A stretch of DNA of 26,325 bases, taken from DAIOFH01 sp036745875. GTDB taxonomy: Bacteria; Planctomycetota; SZUA-567. The first letter of the stretch is position 1; every line of letters starts with the position of its first letter. The stretch covers positions 1 to 26,325 of the forward strand of contig DAIOFH010000048.1 of assembly GCA_036745875.1 (NCBI GenBank), given 5' to 3'. Both the position numbers and the translations under genes were made by a program. Positions 1 to 8,003 of this stretch are shown here, one piece after another. Below the pieces are notes generated by a model, which searched no databases, had not been told where the DNA came from, and worked only from the letters and a program-made list of their open reading frames with translations.

Positions 1-52
1 TCACCGCCCTTTGTCGCCGGGATTGGCGACAGAATATGTGACAAGGGGTGAT
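1..52. other. Stem-loop at window start
   Basis: Positions 13-18 (GTCGCC) and 25-30 (GGCGAC) form a perfect 6-bp hairpin with a 6-nt loop. An alternative outer pairing joins TCACC...TTTGTC at the very start with GACAAGGGGTGA at 40-51. No clear T-run follows, so this is not a typical intrinsic terminator. It may be the 3' end of an upstream transcription unit or part of a structured leader for the small gene at 177. Confidence 0.4.
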
Positions 53-64
53 TTCTACTGCATG

Positions 65-163
65 GCGCTTTTAAAATAATAGATGGTTCCTTGTTGCGTT
101 TTTACGGCATAACTGGGACATGCCGAAAAGCGCCAAGGAAGGATCATCTATTATCTAAAACGC
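65..163. repeat. Long imperfect inverted repeat (about 100 nt hairpin)
   Basis: Nested arms pair over the whole stretch: 105-110 with 120-125 (6 bp, 9-nt loop), 101-103 with 127-129, 96-98 with 131-133, 87-92 with 135-140 (6 bp), 77-85 with 145-153 (9 bp), and 65-72 with 157-163 with one bulge. It ends four bases before the AGGAGG at 167-172 of the small gene. There is no T-run, so it does not look like a terminator. It could be an mRNA leader structure or a palindromic repeat element of the genome; a single window cannot separate these. Confidence 0.7.
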
Positions 164-176
164 AATAGGAGGATGC

Positions 177-353
177 ATGAAAAACGTCGAAATGGAAGTT
201 GATGGCAACATTCTTACCATCAAGGTCGACCTTTCCAAGGAATTCGGTCCATCTTCATCTGGAAAAACAATTATCATCGCGTCCAGCGAAGGCAATCAGA
301 CGATACCCGACCGCGAAGAAAAGGTCGGCATCAACGTATACAAAAAAGCCTAA
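177..353 (+). CDS. Small conserved-looking protein, 58 aa, function unknown
   Basis: A short open frame starting ATG AAA AAC GTC, preceded by AGGAGG at 167-172, four bases upstream of the ATG. An overlapping ATG at 173 leads to an early stop. The product is highly polar, with an N-terminal beta-hairpin-like part (MEVDGNILTIKVDLS), a glycine/serine turn (GPSSSGK), a beta strand (TIIIA) and a C-terminus rich in charged residues ending INVYKKA. There is no signal peptide or membrane segment. The reading frame, strong ribosome-binding site and codon use support a real gene. The sequence resembles small uncharacterised proteins annotated in diverse bacteria, but I cannot name a family. It is separated from malQ by about 150 bases containing a terminator-like hairpin, so it is probably transcribed alone. 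Confidence 0.75.
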   Translation: MKNVEMEVDGNILTIKVDLSKEFGPSSSGKTIIIASSEGNQTIPDREEKVGINVYKKA

Positions 354-407
354 CTGCTCGTACGAATCTTTCACTAGAATTCGAACGTGTTGGTAAAACT
401 ATCTTTT

Positions 408-450
408 ACGGAAAGCCGTATATTGGCTTTTTCCGTGAATCGTATTTTGT
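408..450 (+). terminator. Terminator-like hairpin after the small gene
   Basis: ACGGAAAGCC at 408-417 pairs with GGCTTTTTCCGT at 425-436, with a small bulge in the A/T part and a 7-nt loop. It is followed by a T-rich stretch (TATTTTGTTATTTT). It lies between the small gene and malQ and would end the former transcript. The T-tract is interrupted and starts late, so efficiency is uncertain. A second small hairpin (478-482 with 490-494) lies just before the malQ ribosome-binding site. Confidence 0.45.
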
Positions 451-507
451 TATTTTGAGGCGAGGATGGGGAGCGCAGGCGAACCACAGTCGCCGGGAGG
501 AGAAAGC

Positions 508-2085
508 ATGGCTTTTCCACGTTTAGCCGGCATGATACTGCATCCGACTTCACTTCCGGGCGGACACGGTGTCGGCGATCTGGGAGAGCAGGCCTACAGG
601 TTTGTGGATTTTCTCCACAAAAGCGCCATCGGCATCTGGCAGGTGTTGCCTCTCGGGCCCACTTCAGGCGCACACAGCCCCTACCAGCCCCTTTCCAGCT
701 TTGCCGGAAATCCACTACTCATTTCACTGGACAAGGCGGCTGAGGAAGAATTGCTCGAACCTGCCGATCTGGCGGGCGGTCCGGCCAACAGCACCCATGC
801 CGACTATGCAGCAGCAGCCGAGTTCAAGGAAAAAGCCCTGCGAAAAGCCTTTTCCCGTTTCGAGGACGGCGAAGCGGCGGCGGAGTTGGTGCGGGAATGC
901 GAGATGTTCGCGGCAGACCATGACTCGTGGCTGGAGGATTTCGCGTTTTTCGTCGCGCTGAAAAAATTCTTCAATGGTGCCGCCTGGTTCCAATGGAAAG
1001 ATCCTGCCTTGAGAAGCCGCCAGCCGGAGGCGATGAAGAAATACCACAAACTCCTCTCCGGGGAGATCCGCTTCGCCAAGTTCTGCCAGTTTCTATTTTT
1101 CCGCCAATGGCATGAGCTCAAGAGCTATGCCGCCGCCAGGCATATCCAGCTGATGGGCGATGTGCCGATTTACTGCGCCCACGATTCCGCCGACGTCTGG
1201 GCGTCTCCGGAATTTTTCCAGCTTGATGCGGACGGCTCGGCAGCGTTGATGGCAGGCGTACCTCCGGATTATTTTTCGCCGACAGGGCAGCTATGGGGCA
1301 ATCCGCTCTATAACTGGAAAGCGCTGGAAGCCGACGGCTTCGCCTGGTGGATACAGCGGGTCAAGCAAACCCTCAACCTGGTCGACATGCTGAGGATCGA
1401 CCATTTCCGCGGCATACAAGCTTATTGGGCGGTGAAAAAAGGCGAAACCACCGCCATGATCGGCAAGTGGATCGTCGGACCGGGGCAGAAATTCTTCGAT
1501 GCCCTCAAAGCGGCGCTTGGCGAAAATCTGCCGATCGTCGCCGAAGACCTTGGCGTCATCACCCCGGCCGTGGACAAACTGCGTCACGATAACGACCTTC
1601 CCGGCATGAAAGTCCTGCATTTCGCTTTTTCGGACGGTGCGGAATCCTATCTTCCGTACAGCTACAGGGCGAACACGGTCTGTTATGTCGCGACCCATGA
1701 CAACGACACCACGCGCGGATGGTACGAAGCCACAGGCCCCGACTACGAGCACATGTCCCGCGAAGGCCTGGATTACGAACGTGACAGGGCCAGGCGTTAC
1801 CTCGGCCGCGACGGCAACGACATGCCCTGGGACCTGATGCGGCTCGCCTTGTCGTCCGTCGCCAATACTGCGATACTCCTCATGCAGGATGTTTTGAATC
1901 TCCCCAATTCATGCCGGCTCAACCGCCCCGGCCTGGGCGAAGGCCAATGGCTTTGGCGGCTCGAGGACGGCCAGATCGATCAGGCGTCGTGGGGAGGCCT
2001 GAGGGACATGATCTACCTGTACGGTCGTGAACCCGAGAAAAAGGAAAAAGAGATAATCAACGACGTCGATGCGGTGAAAGAGTGA
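508..2085 (+). CDS. malQ: 4-alpha-glucanotransferase (amylomaltase)
   Basis: A 525-residue glycoside hydrolase family 77 enzyme that transfers alpha-1,4-glucan segments between maltooligosaccharides or glycogen chains in the cytoplasm. The N-terminus carries the family pattern GMILHPTSLPGGHGVGDLG, with the related PTSGAHSPYQP stretch following. The active-site blocks are all present: GDVPIYCAHDSADVW, LRIDHFRG (nucleophile Asp298), AEDLG (acid/base Glu346) and THDNDT (Asp398). Length is normal for bacterial MalQ. ATG 508 is chosen because GGGAGGAG lies directly upstream; an in-frame ATG at 466 would add 14 unlike residues. No other glycogen or maltose gene is in the window. The gap to oleA is 46 bases with no terminator, so read-through into the ole genes is possible. 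Confidence 0.95.
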   Translation: MAFPRLAGMILHPTSLPGGHGVGDLGEQAYRFVDFLHKSAIGIWQVLPLGPTSGAHSPYQPLSSFAGNPLLISLDKAAEEELLEPADLAGGPANSTHADYAAAAEFKEKALRKAFSRFEDGEAAAELVRECEMFAADHDSWLEDFAFFVALKKFFNGAAWFQWKDPALRSRQPEAMKKYHKLLSGEIRFAKFCQFLFFRQWHELKSYAAARHIQLMGDVPIYCAHDSADVWASPEFFQLDADGSAALMAGVPPDYFSPTGQLWGNPLYNWKALEADGFAWWIQRVKQTLNLVDMLRIDHFRGIQAYWAVKKGETTAMIGKWIVGPGQKFFDALKAALGENLPIVAEDLGVITPAVDKLRHDNDLPGMKVLHFAFSDGAESYLPYSYRANTVCYVATHDNDTTRGWYEATGPDYEHMSREGLDYERDRARRYLGRDGNDMPWDLMRLALSSVANTAILLMQDVLNLPNSCRLNRPGLGEGQWLWRLEDGQIDQASWGGLRDMIYLYGREPEKKEKEIINDVDAVKE

Positions 2086-2131
2086 TCCAACGGGCATTGA
2101 CAATTGATAAGTCCGATACCGAGGTCAAATT

Positions 2132-3172
2132 TTGCTGTTCAATAACACAATGGTAAAAAGCGTCAGCCTGGTCAAGCCTCCGCGTGTCGTTACGTCGGAG
2201 GAAATAGAATTGCGCCTTAGCCCGGTGTATGACCGGCTGAAGCTGTCGGTCGGCCGTTTGGAACTGATGACCGGGATCCATGAAAGGCGTTTCTGGAAAG
2301 CCGGCGCCAAGTCCTCCGCCGTCGCGGCGGAAGCGGGAAAAATCGCACTGGAACGATCGGGAATCGATCCCGCAAAAATCGGCTGTCTGATACACGCCTC
2401 CGTCTGTCGGGATTTTCTCGAACCAGCCACAGCCTCTTTGGTGCACGACTATCTGGGCCTGCCGGAAAGCGCCGCCATTTTCGATTTGTCCAATGCCTGC
2501 CTTGGAGTCATAAACGGCATGGTGCAGGTGGCGGCGATGATCGAGACAGGCATTATCGAGGCTGGGTTGATCGTCTCCGGCGAAGTTGCCGAACCCCTGC
2601 ACGAGGCGACGGTCCATGCCATCCTGAACGACCGCAAACTGGACCGGAAATACCTGAAAATACAATTCGCCAGCCTGACGATCGGCTCCGCGGCTTCCGC
2701 TGTCGTTCTTGCCAGAGCAGGACTCGGCGGTCCTGAACACCGCCTTCTCGGCGGCGCGGTGGGAACGGACTCGTCCTCAAACCACCTTTGCAAAGCCGAT
2801 CCCGACCAGGTGACGCCCTTGGGGCCGATCATGCAGACAGACAGCGAAGGCCTTTTGCACGCCGGGTGCCGACTGGCTGCGCGGGTCTGGGAAAAGGCGA
2901 AAGGCGAACTCGGTTGGGACAACGAAACGCCCGACCGCATCTTTACCCACCAGGTCGGCAAAGCCCATTCGAAATTGACGCTGGAAACACTCGGGTTGCC
3001 GCGCGAACGGGATTTCCCGACAGTTTCGTTTATGGGCAATACCGGTTCTTCCGCCCTGCCCGGCGCATTTTGCCTCGGCGTCGAAGCCAATCCGCCAAAG
3101 GCGGGAGAAAAGCTGGCGCTTCTCGGTATCGGCAGCGGGCTATCCAGCCTGATGCTGGGCATTGAATGGTGA
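2132..3172 (+). CDS. oleA: OleA, acyl-CoA condensing thiolase (3-oxoacyl-ACP synthase III-like)
   Basis: A 346-residue thiolase-superfamily protein that matches OleA, which joins two fatty acyl-CoAs head-to-head to a beta-keto acid, the first step of long-chain olefin synthesis. Catalytic Cys123 sits in SNACLGVINGM, the OleA-typical glutamate is Glu97 in CRDFLEPATAS, and His273 (THQVGKAHS) and Asn303 (MGNTGSS) complete the active site. The C-terminus LLGIGSGL is also family-like. The start is a TTG at 2132: GAGG at 2121 is well placed for it, and the resulting N-terminus MLFNN resembles the MLFQN of Xanthomonas OleA. The ATG at 2150 has no ribosome-binding site. It heads the run oleA-oleB-TPR-oleC. 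Confidence 0.92.
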   Translation: MLFNNTMVKSVSLVKPPRVVTSEEIELRLSPVYDRLKLSVGRLELMTGIHERRFWKAGAKSSAVAAEAGKIALERSGIDPAKIGCLIHASVCRDFLEPATASLVHDYLGLPESAAIFDLSNACLGVINGMVQVAAMIETGIIEAGLIVSGEVAEPLHEATVHAILNDRKLDRKYLKIQFASLTIGSAASAVVLARAGLGGPEHRLLGGAVGTDSSSNHLCKADPDQVTPLGPIMQTDSEGLLHAGCRLAARVWEKAKGELGWDNETPDRIFTHQVGKAHSKLTLETLGLPRERDFPTVSFMGNTGSSALPGAFCLGVEANPPKAGEKLALLGIGSGLSSLMLGIEW

Positions 3173-3214
3173 AACGCATTTATTTCCCAACGATTTTTTA
3201 AGGTCGACCCGCTC

Positions 3215-4201
3215 ATGGACATTGACGCTACCCCCTTTTTCCACAATTGCGATATTGAATGCAAAGTGGATAGAAGCCTGTGGGCGAAACGTATCGGCAT
3301 CAATCCCAAGGCGCTCATGGACGCGAAGTTCATGGCCGAATACCCGTTCGACCTCAATCTTCATAAAACCCAGAACGGCATCATGCAATATCTCGATGTC
3401 GGGGCGGGCAATCCCGTGGTCATGGTGCACGGCAACCCAACCTGGTCGTTTTTTTACCGCAACGTCATCAAGGCTTTGCAAAACAACCACCGTTGCATTG
3501 TCCCAGACCATGTCGGCTGCGGCCTTTCGGAAAAGTCCGATGAATTTATCGACTACACCCTTGAAGATCATATAGACGACCTTGAATCCCTCCTCGAGAA
3601 CATTCTGCCGCCGGAAGGCGAACGGGGAGGCGCTTTCGACCTCATTGTCCACGACTGGGGCGGAACGATTGGCCTCGGCTATGCGTTGCGCCACCCCAAA
3701 CGCCTTCGCAGCCTGGTCGTCCTGAATACGTCCGCCTTCAAGGACGGCGACATGCCGTTCCTTATCAAACTGAGCCGCAACCCCCTACTTGGGTCGTTCC
3801 TGGTGCGGGGTTTGAACCTATTCTGCCTCGGCGGCGTCTGGTTCACGACAATGAAGAGAATGCCAAGAGCGGTGAAAAAAGGATTTGTCCTTCCCTATAC
3901 CGACTACACCAACCGCGCGGCGGTATACGGCTTCGTCCGGGATATTCCCCTTTCCCGTTCCGGACCGACCTGGGATTTGCTGTCGACCATAGACGACGGA
4001 CTGAAGGAACTGCTCTCGGACGTCCCGATGCTGATACAGTGGGGCACGAAGGACTGGTGCTTTACGCCGGAGTTCCTCAAACTCTGGCAGACCCGATTCC
4101 CCGGAACCGAAACGAACAAATACAATGCCGGCCATTATCTCCTGGAGGATGCGGGTGAAAAAATTATCGAAAGGATCCGGGGTTTTCTGGCAAAGAAATA
4201 A
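3215..4201 (+). CDS. oleB: OleB, alpha/beta-hydrolase (beta-lactone decarboxylase)
   Basis: A 328-residue alpha/beta-hydrolase of the haloalkane-dehalogenase-like branch. In Ole pathways OleB removes CO2 from a beta-lactone to give the cis-olefin. The HGNPTWSFFYR oxyanion block lies near residues 71-81, the nucleophile is Asp147 in VHDWGGTIG (Asp rather than Ser, as in OleB and dehalogenases), and the catalytic His307 is in NAGHYLLEDA. The aspartate nucleophile and the ole context separate it from an ordinary esterase or epoxide hydrolase. It is a separate gene here, not fused to OleC as in some actinobacteria. ATG 3215 follows a weak AAGGT. Gaps to oleA and the next gene are 42 and 28 bases. 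A haloalkane dehalogenase is a less likely alternative. Confidence 0.88.
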   Translation: MDIDATPFFHNCDIECKVDRSLWAKRIGINPKALMDAKFMAEYPFDLNLHKTQNGIMQYLDVGAGNPVVMVHGNPTWSFFYRNVIKALQNNHRCIVPDHVGCGLSEKSDEFIDYTLEDHIDDLESLLENILPPEGERGGAFDLIVHDWGGTIGLGYALRHPKRLRSLVVLNTSAFKDGDMPFLIKLSRNPLLGSFLVRGLNLFCLGGVWFTTMKRMPRAVKKGFVLPYTDYTNRAAVYGFVRDIPLSRSGPTWDLLSTIDDGLKELLSDVPMLIQWGTKDWCFTPEFLKLWQTRFPGTETNKYNAGHYLLEDAGEKIIERIRGFLAKK

Positions 4202-4229
4202 GCGGGGCATATAGCCCGAGGAGCATTAT

Positions 4230-4907
4230 TTGATAGGCAATTTCAATATCGACGAACCAAAAATAGACGACGGTCTTTCACAGATGGTCGAGTCCCACCG
4301 AGCCAAGACAGGACAGGATTACGGCGCCATATTATATTTTGGTCTATGGGGTACGGCGGACTGTTCCGCGGAAGTGCGGCTCTACGCCGGATACCGGCAT
4401 CTCGTCGAATCCCCGGAAGACGGCGCAGCTTGGCTGGAAGTGTCCAGGGCGCATCTGGAAGAAGAGGAATTCGACAAGGCGGAGCTGATCCTTGACGAAC
4501 TGATCCGCCTTGGTTGTCCCGGACTCTACACCCAAATCTATAGTGAAGACCCGGAAATACACCGCGCCTATATCCGCGCGGAGGAAGGCCGCCTCGAGGA
4601 CGCCCTCGAACTGATGGACAACCTCAAGACGAAACACGACGAGTCCCCTGTCTACCATTTCTTCATCGGTAGCATTCTCCATGAATCTGGCGATCTTCTC
4701 GGAGCCGTCGCCGAGTACCGCATGGCCCTGAACGCGCTGGAAACATTCAGGCAAGAGATGGAGGAAGAGGAACTTGACATCGAGGAAGGCATTGATTTCG
4801 ATACAGCCAAGCATTATATCATAGAATTTCTTCGCTCAGCCGAAAACGGTGAAATCATGGTTGCAAACAGCCGTCCGTTCGATTTGGCCGGGTTGCGGGA
4901 GGAATAA
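4230..4907 (+). CDS. TPR-like protein inside the ole operon, function unknown
   Basis: A 225-residue acidic, soluble protein with no signal peptide. Three tetratricopeptide-like helix pairs can be read at about residues 64-97, 109-140 and 140-173, the last with the classic pattern of an initial aromatic/Gly pair and an Ala-Tyr-Ala spacing (GDLLGAVAEYRMALNAL). An acidic stretch follows (EMEEEELDIEEG). The start is a TTG at 4230 with GAGGAG at 4218-4223; the first ATG is much further in. It ends 6 bases before oleC and starts 28 after oleB, so it is translated from the same mRNA. TPR domains usually hold protein complexes together, and Ole enzymes are known to assemble in large complexes, so a scaffold role is an inference. 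I do not recognise a specific family. Confidence 0.8.
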   Translation: MIGNFNIDEPKIDDGLSQMVESHRAKTGQDYGAILYFGLWGTADCSAEVRLYAGYRHLVESPEDGAAWLEVSRAHLEEEEFDKAELILDELIRLGCPGLYTQIYSEDPEIHRAYIRAEEGRLEDALELMDNLKTKHDESPVYHFFIGSILHESGDLLGAVAEYRMALNALETFRQEMEEEELDIEEGIDFDTAKHYIIEFLRSAENGEIMVANSRPFDLAGLREE

Positions 4908-4913
4908 AAATCC

Positions 4914-6566
4914 ATGCCCGGACTCGCCAATGTTGCACAACGCCTGCGCACCAACGCATCGGCGACGCCGGGCAAACCGGCGGTGGTGATTTGCCGCGGG
5001 CCTGGCGAAAAAGGCGGCAAGTTCAGGCGGGAACAGATCACCTTTGCGGAGCTTGAACGCGATTCCGACGCTGCGGCGCGCGGCTTTGAAAAAATCGGCA
5101 TCCATCGGGGACTCAAGACCCTGGTCATGCTGAGACCCTCATTCCCGTTTTTTTCCTGTTTTTACGCCTTGTTTAAAATTGGCGCAGTGCCGGTGCTCAT
5201 AGATCCCGGCATGGGCGGCAAACGCCTTCTCGAATGCCTCAAGGACGTCCAGCCCGAAGCCATGGTCGGCATTCCCCTCGCCCACGCGGCGCGGGTCATC
5301 CTGCCAGGCTATTTCCCGAAATTGAAAATCAGCGTTACTCTGGGAAAACGTTGGTTTTGGCGCGGCCATCTCTGGGAAAAATTCCGTATTTTCGATGATC
5401 AGCCGTTCCCCATGGCGGAAACGCGCGCCGATGACCTCGCGGCAATCCTTTTCACCACCGGCAGCACCGGCCCGGCAAAAGGCGTCGAATACAACCACGG
5501 TGCCCTGAACGCCCAGGTCGGCCTGATCGCCGACGCCCTCGGGATCAACCAGGACGACAGGGATGCGGCGACCTTCCCCGGCTTCTCCCTATTCTCCATC
5601 GCCCTTGGGATGACGGCGGCAGTACCGGACATGAACCCGACGAAACCGGGATCAGCCTTTCCTCCGAACATAGAAACTGTCGTCAACGAAAACAAATGCA
5701 CCTTTTCTTTCGGTTCCCCCGCATTATGGAACCGAGTCAGCGCCCACGCGCACGAGCACAGCATCAAACTGCCGACCTTGAAAAAAGTCATCATGGCCGG
5801 CGCGCCGGTGCCGAACATCGTGCATGAACGCCTTCTTGGCGGCATCCTTCCGGAAGGCGCCGAGACCTACACCCCATACGGTGCGACGGAATGCATGCCT
5901 GTCTCCAACATGCGTGGGTCCGAAGTGTTGAGGGAAACAGCATCCTTGACCAAGGACGGCAAAGGCGTCTGCGTCGGCCTTCCGGTACCGGGACTCCGGG
6001 CGGAGATCATCACCATAACCGATACGCCCATTGAAAAATGGAACGACGGCCTTCTCGCCGACCCGGCTGAAATCGGGGAGATAGCCATCAAGGCCGACCA
6101 CGCATCCCGGCATTACCACGGCAAACCCGAAGCCGATCGACTGGCGAAAATCAGTGACGGCGACAAATTTTGGCACCGCATGGGGGATGTGGGATATAAA
6201 GATGACAAGGGGAGACTCTGGTTCTGCGGCAGAAAATCCGATCGCGTGGTCGCGACGGACAGAACCTATTTCACTATCCCGGCCGAAGCGATTGTCAACC
6301 AGCATCCCGCTGTGTTCAGAAGCGCTTTGGTAGGAGTGGGAGCGAGAGGAAGAGAACGTCCGGTCTTCATCATCGAATTGAAAAAAGACGCGACGCCGAC
6401 CGACGAAGAAACGCTCCGGAAAGAGCTTCTCCAGCTGGCGGCAGCCAATCCTGCCTCCAGCGGCATAACGGATATCCTTTTCCATCCGGCATTCCCAGTG
6501 GATATTCGTCATAACGCCAAAATTGGCCGTGAAGCATTGGCAAAGTGGGCGGCTGAAAAGTTCTGA
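4914..6566 (+). CDS. oleC: OleC, ANL-family beta-lactone synthetase
   Basis: A 550-residue adenylate-forming enzyme. In Ole pathways OleC uses ATP to turn the beta-hydroxy acid into a beta-lactone. ANL core motifs are in order: the P-loop FTTGSTGPAKG at about 180-190, YGATE at 322-326, the GDVGYKDDKGRLWFCGRKSD hinge region near 423-442, and the C-terminal catalytic lysine Lys536 in HNAKIG. The N-terminal region AQRLRTNASATPGKPAV is typical of acyl-adenylating enzymes. ATG 4914 follows GGGAGGAATAAAAATCC. Length and neighbours fit OleC better than a fatty-acyl-CoA ligase, which would also share the motifs. No oleD (the NADPH-dependent reductase making OleC's substrate) is found after it. Confidence 0.9.
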   Translation: MPGLANVAQRLRTNASATPGKPAVVICRGPGEKGGKFRREQITFAELERDSDAAARGFEKIGIHRGLKTLVMLRPSFPFFSCFYALFKIGAVPVLIDPGMGGKRLLECLKDVQPEAMVGIPLAHAARVILPGYFPKLKISVTLGKRWFWRGHLWEKFRIFDDQPFPMAETRADDLAAILFTTGSTGPAKGVEYNHGALNAQVGLIADALGINQDDRDAATFPGFSLFSIALGMTAAVPDMNPTKPGSAFPPNIETVVNENKCTFSFGSPALWNRVSAHAHEHSIKLPTLKKVIMAGAPVPNIVHERLLGGILPEGAETYTPYGATECMPVSNMRGSEVLRETASLTKDGKGVCVGLPVPGLRAEIITITDTPIEKWNDGLLADPAEIGEIAIKADHASRHYHGKPEADRLAKISDGDKFWHRMGDVGYKDDKGRLWFCGRKSDRVVATDRTYFTIPAEAIVNQHPAVFRSALVGVGARGRERPVFIIELKKDATPTDEETLRKELLQLAAANPASSGITDILFHPAFPVDIRHNAKIGREALAKWAAEKF

Positions 6567-6695
6567 CACCTATGGGCGGCGACGGAAAAGATTTGCGTTT
6601 GCCGTATTGCCCCTATTTAATGGAATCAACTACGGATGGTTTGCCCTCCGTGGTTATCTGTAAATCATTTAATATTTTATCGGCAAGGTCCGCGA

Positions 6696-7976
6696 ATGCG
6701 CATACTCTATCTGGTTAGTGGAAGAGACGCCCTCTGGGGCGGCGCCACCATCCGAGACGCCGCCTTTGTGCGGGGTTTGCGCCTGCTTGGGCATGAAGTC
6801 GAAGCCCTCTCCATCGCCGGCCATGCGCTTGTGGACGGCACTCCGGAAGATTCCGATCTGTTCAGCAATATGGCGAGCGGCAGATTCAAAACAATGTTTC
6901 CCCGCCTGGTGAAAGTTCCGACAACCATCGCCGGCCTAATAAAAAAGCCCCGGCCGGTCAGGAACATGACCTCCTTCGCCGTCGCCGGTTATGTCGACAA
7001 GGACGGCCCTCTGGCGGTAGCGGTGCTTTCCGGCAGGGATAAAAAATTGCGCCGGGAATATTTGCGTACGCTTGAATACATCAAAACGAAAAACATGCGC
7101 TTCGACATTTTGGTGCTGAGCAACGCCATGCTTTCCGGAATGGCGGAGCCGCTCGGAAGTACGCTTGGCTGTCCTGTCGTCTGCCTTACCCAAGGTTCGG
7201 ACCGTTATGTCGAGGAACTGGCTGAGCCTTACCGCTCCGATGCGCGGAAGCTGGTGAGGAAAAACGCCAGGAACTTCGCCAAGGCCATCGCCACCAGCCG
7301 CTTTTTCGCCATCCGCGCCACCGAATTCCTCGCCCTGCCGCCCTCGCGGGTCACGGTCGTCACCCCAGGAATCGATGTGGAGCGCTTCACCGGCTCGAAG
7401 GCCCGCGTCCGCAAACCCTTTGTGGTCGGCTTTTTGTCTCCGATTCACCACCGCACCGGCCTCGACATCATCGTTGACGCGGTGGACTCCCTGAACAAGT
7501 CGTGCAAGACAAACATCCAGCTGTGGATCGGCGGTCAGGTGGCGGACGACCGTTACTGGCAGCGTGTCCGCCGGCGTCTCGAATCGACATCCCTCAAGGA
7601 CGGCTACCGGGTCTTTGGTCCGCTGGATACGCGCGCGCGGCGGGATTTTTATCAGGAAATCAGCACCCTCGCCATCGCGCCCCGCGAACCTGAATCCAAG
7701 GGCATCATCCCGCTGGAAGCCATGAGCATGGGCATTCCGGTCGTCGCGCCGTCGACGGGGATCGTGCCGGAGTTGTTCCATCTTGTCAAGGGCGGCTTAT
7801 TGGTATCTCCGGAGTTGCCGGTGTGGATGTATGCCAAATCTTTTGAACTGCTTTCCAGCATTCCCGAGACCGCAGACAAAATGGGTGAGACCGCAGCAGA
7901 GGGGGTACGGGCGCATTTCACCATGGAAGCGGCGGCGGCACGTCTTGCCGAAGAGCTTGAAACAACTCTTAATTAA
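6696..7976 (+). CDS. Glycosyltransferase, GT-B fold, family 4 type
   Basis: A 426-residue cytoplasmic or membrane-associated transferase. The N-terminus MRILYLVSGRDALWGGATIR is the usual first strand and glycine loop of GT-B enzymes, and the C-terminal domain holds the EX7E nucleotide-sugar motif, Glu333 and Glu341 in REPESKGIIPLEAMSMGIPVVAP. Acceptor and sugar cannot be read from sequence. ATG 6696 is chosen because the MRILYLVSG start is family-like and AAGGT lies at 6685-6689; an ATG at 6636 would add 20 unlike residues. The 129-base gap to oleC has no clear terminator, so it may share the ole transcript. Whether it acts on lipids linked to the ole pathway is unknown. It is followed after 27 bases by the DUF4340 gene. 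Confidence 0.85.
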   Translation: MRILYLVSGRDALWGGATIRDAAFVRGLRLLGHEVEALSIAGHALVDGTPEDSDLFSNMASGRFKTMFPRLVKVPTTIAGLIKKPRPVRNMTSFAVAGYVDKDGPLAVAVLSGRDKKLRREYLRTLEYIKTKNMRFDILVLSNAMLSGMAEPLGSTLGCPVVCLTQGSDRYVEELAEPYRSDARKLVRKNARNFAKAIATSRFFAIRATEFLALPPSRVTVVTPGIDVERFTGSKARVRKPFVVGFLSPIHHRTGLDIIVDAVDSLNKSCKTNIQLWIGGQVADDRYWQRVRRRLESTSLKDGYRVFGPLDTRARRDFYQEISTLAIAPREPESKGIIPLEAMSMGIPVVAPSTGIVPELFHLVKGGLLVSPELPVWMYAKSFELLSSIPETADKMGETAAEGVRAHFTMEAAAARLAEELETTLN

Positions 7977-8003
7977 TAAATAATGATGAAAAAGGAGACG
8001 CAT

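Noticed and set aside
2097..2125. TTGACA box before oleA
   Set aside because: No -10 at 16-18 bases; that place is the oleA ribosome-binding site.
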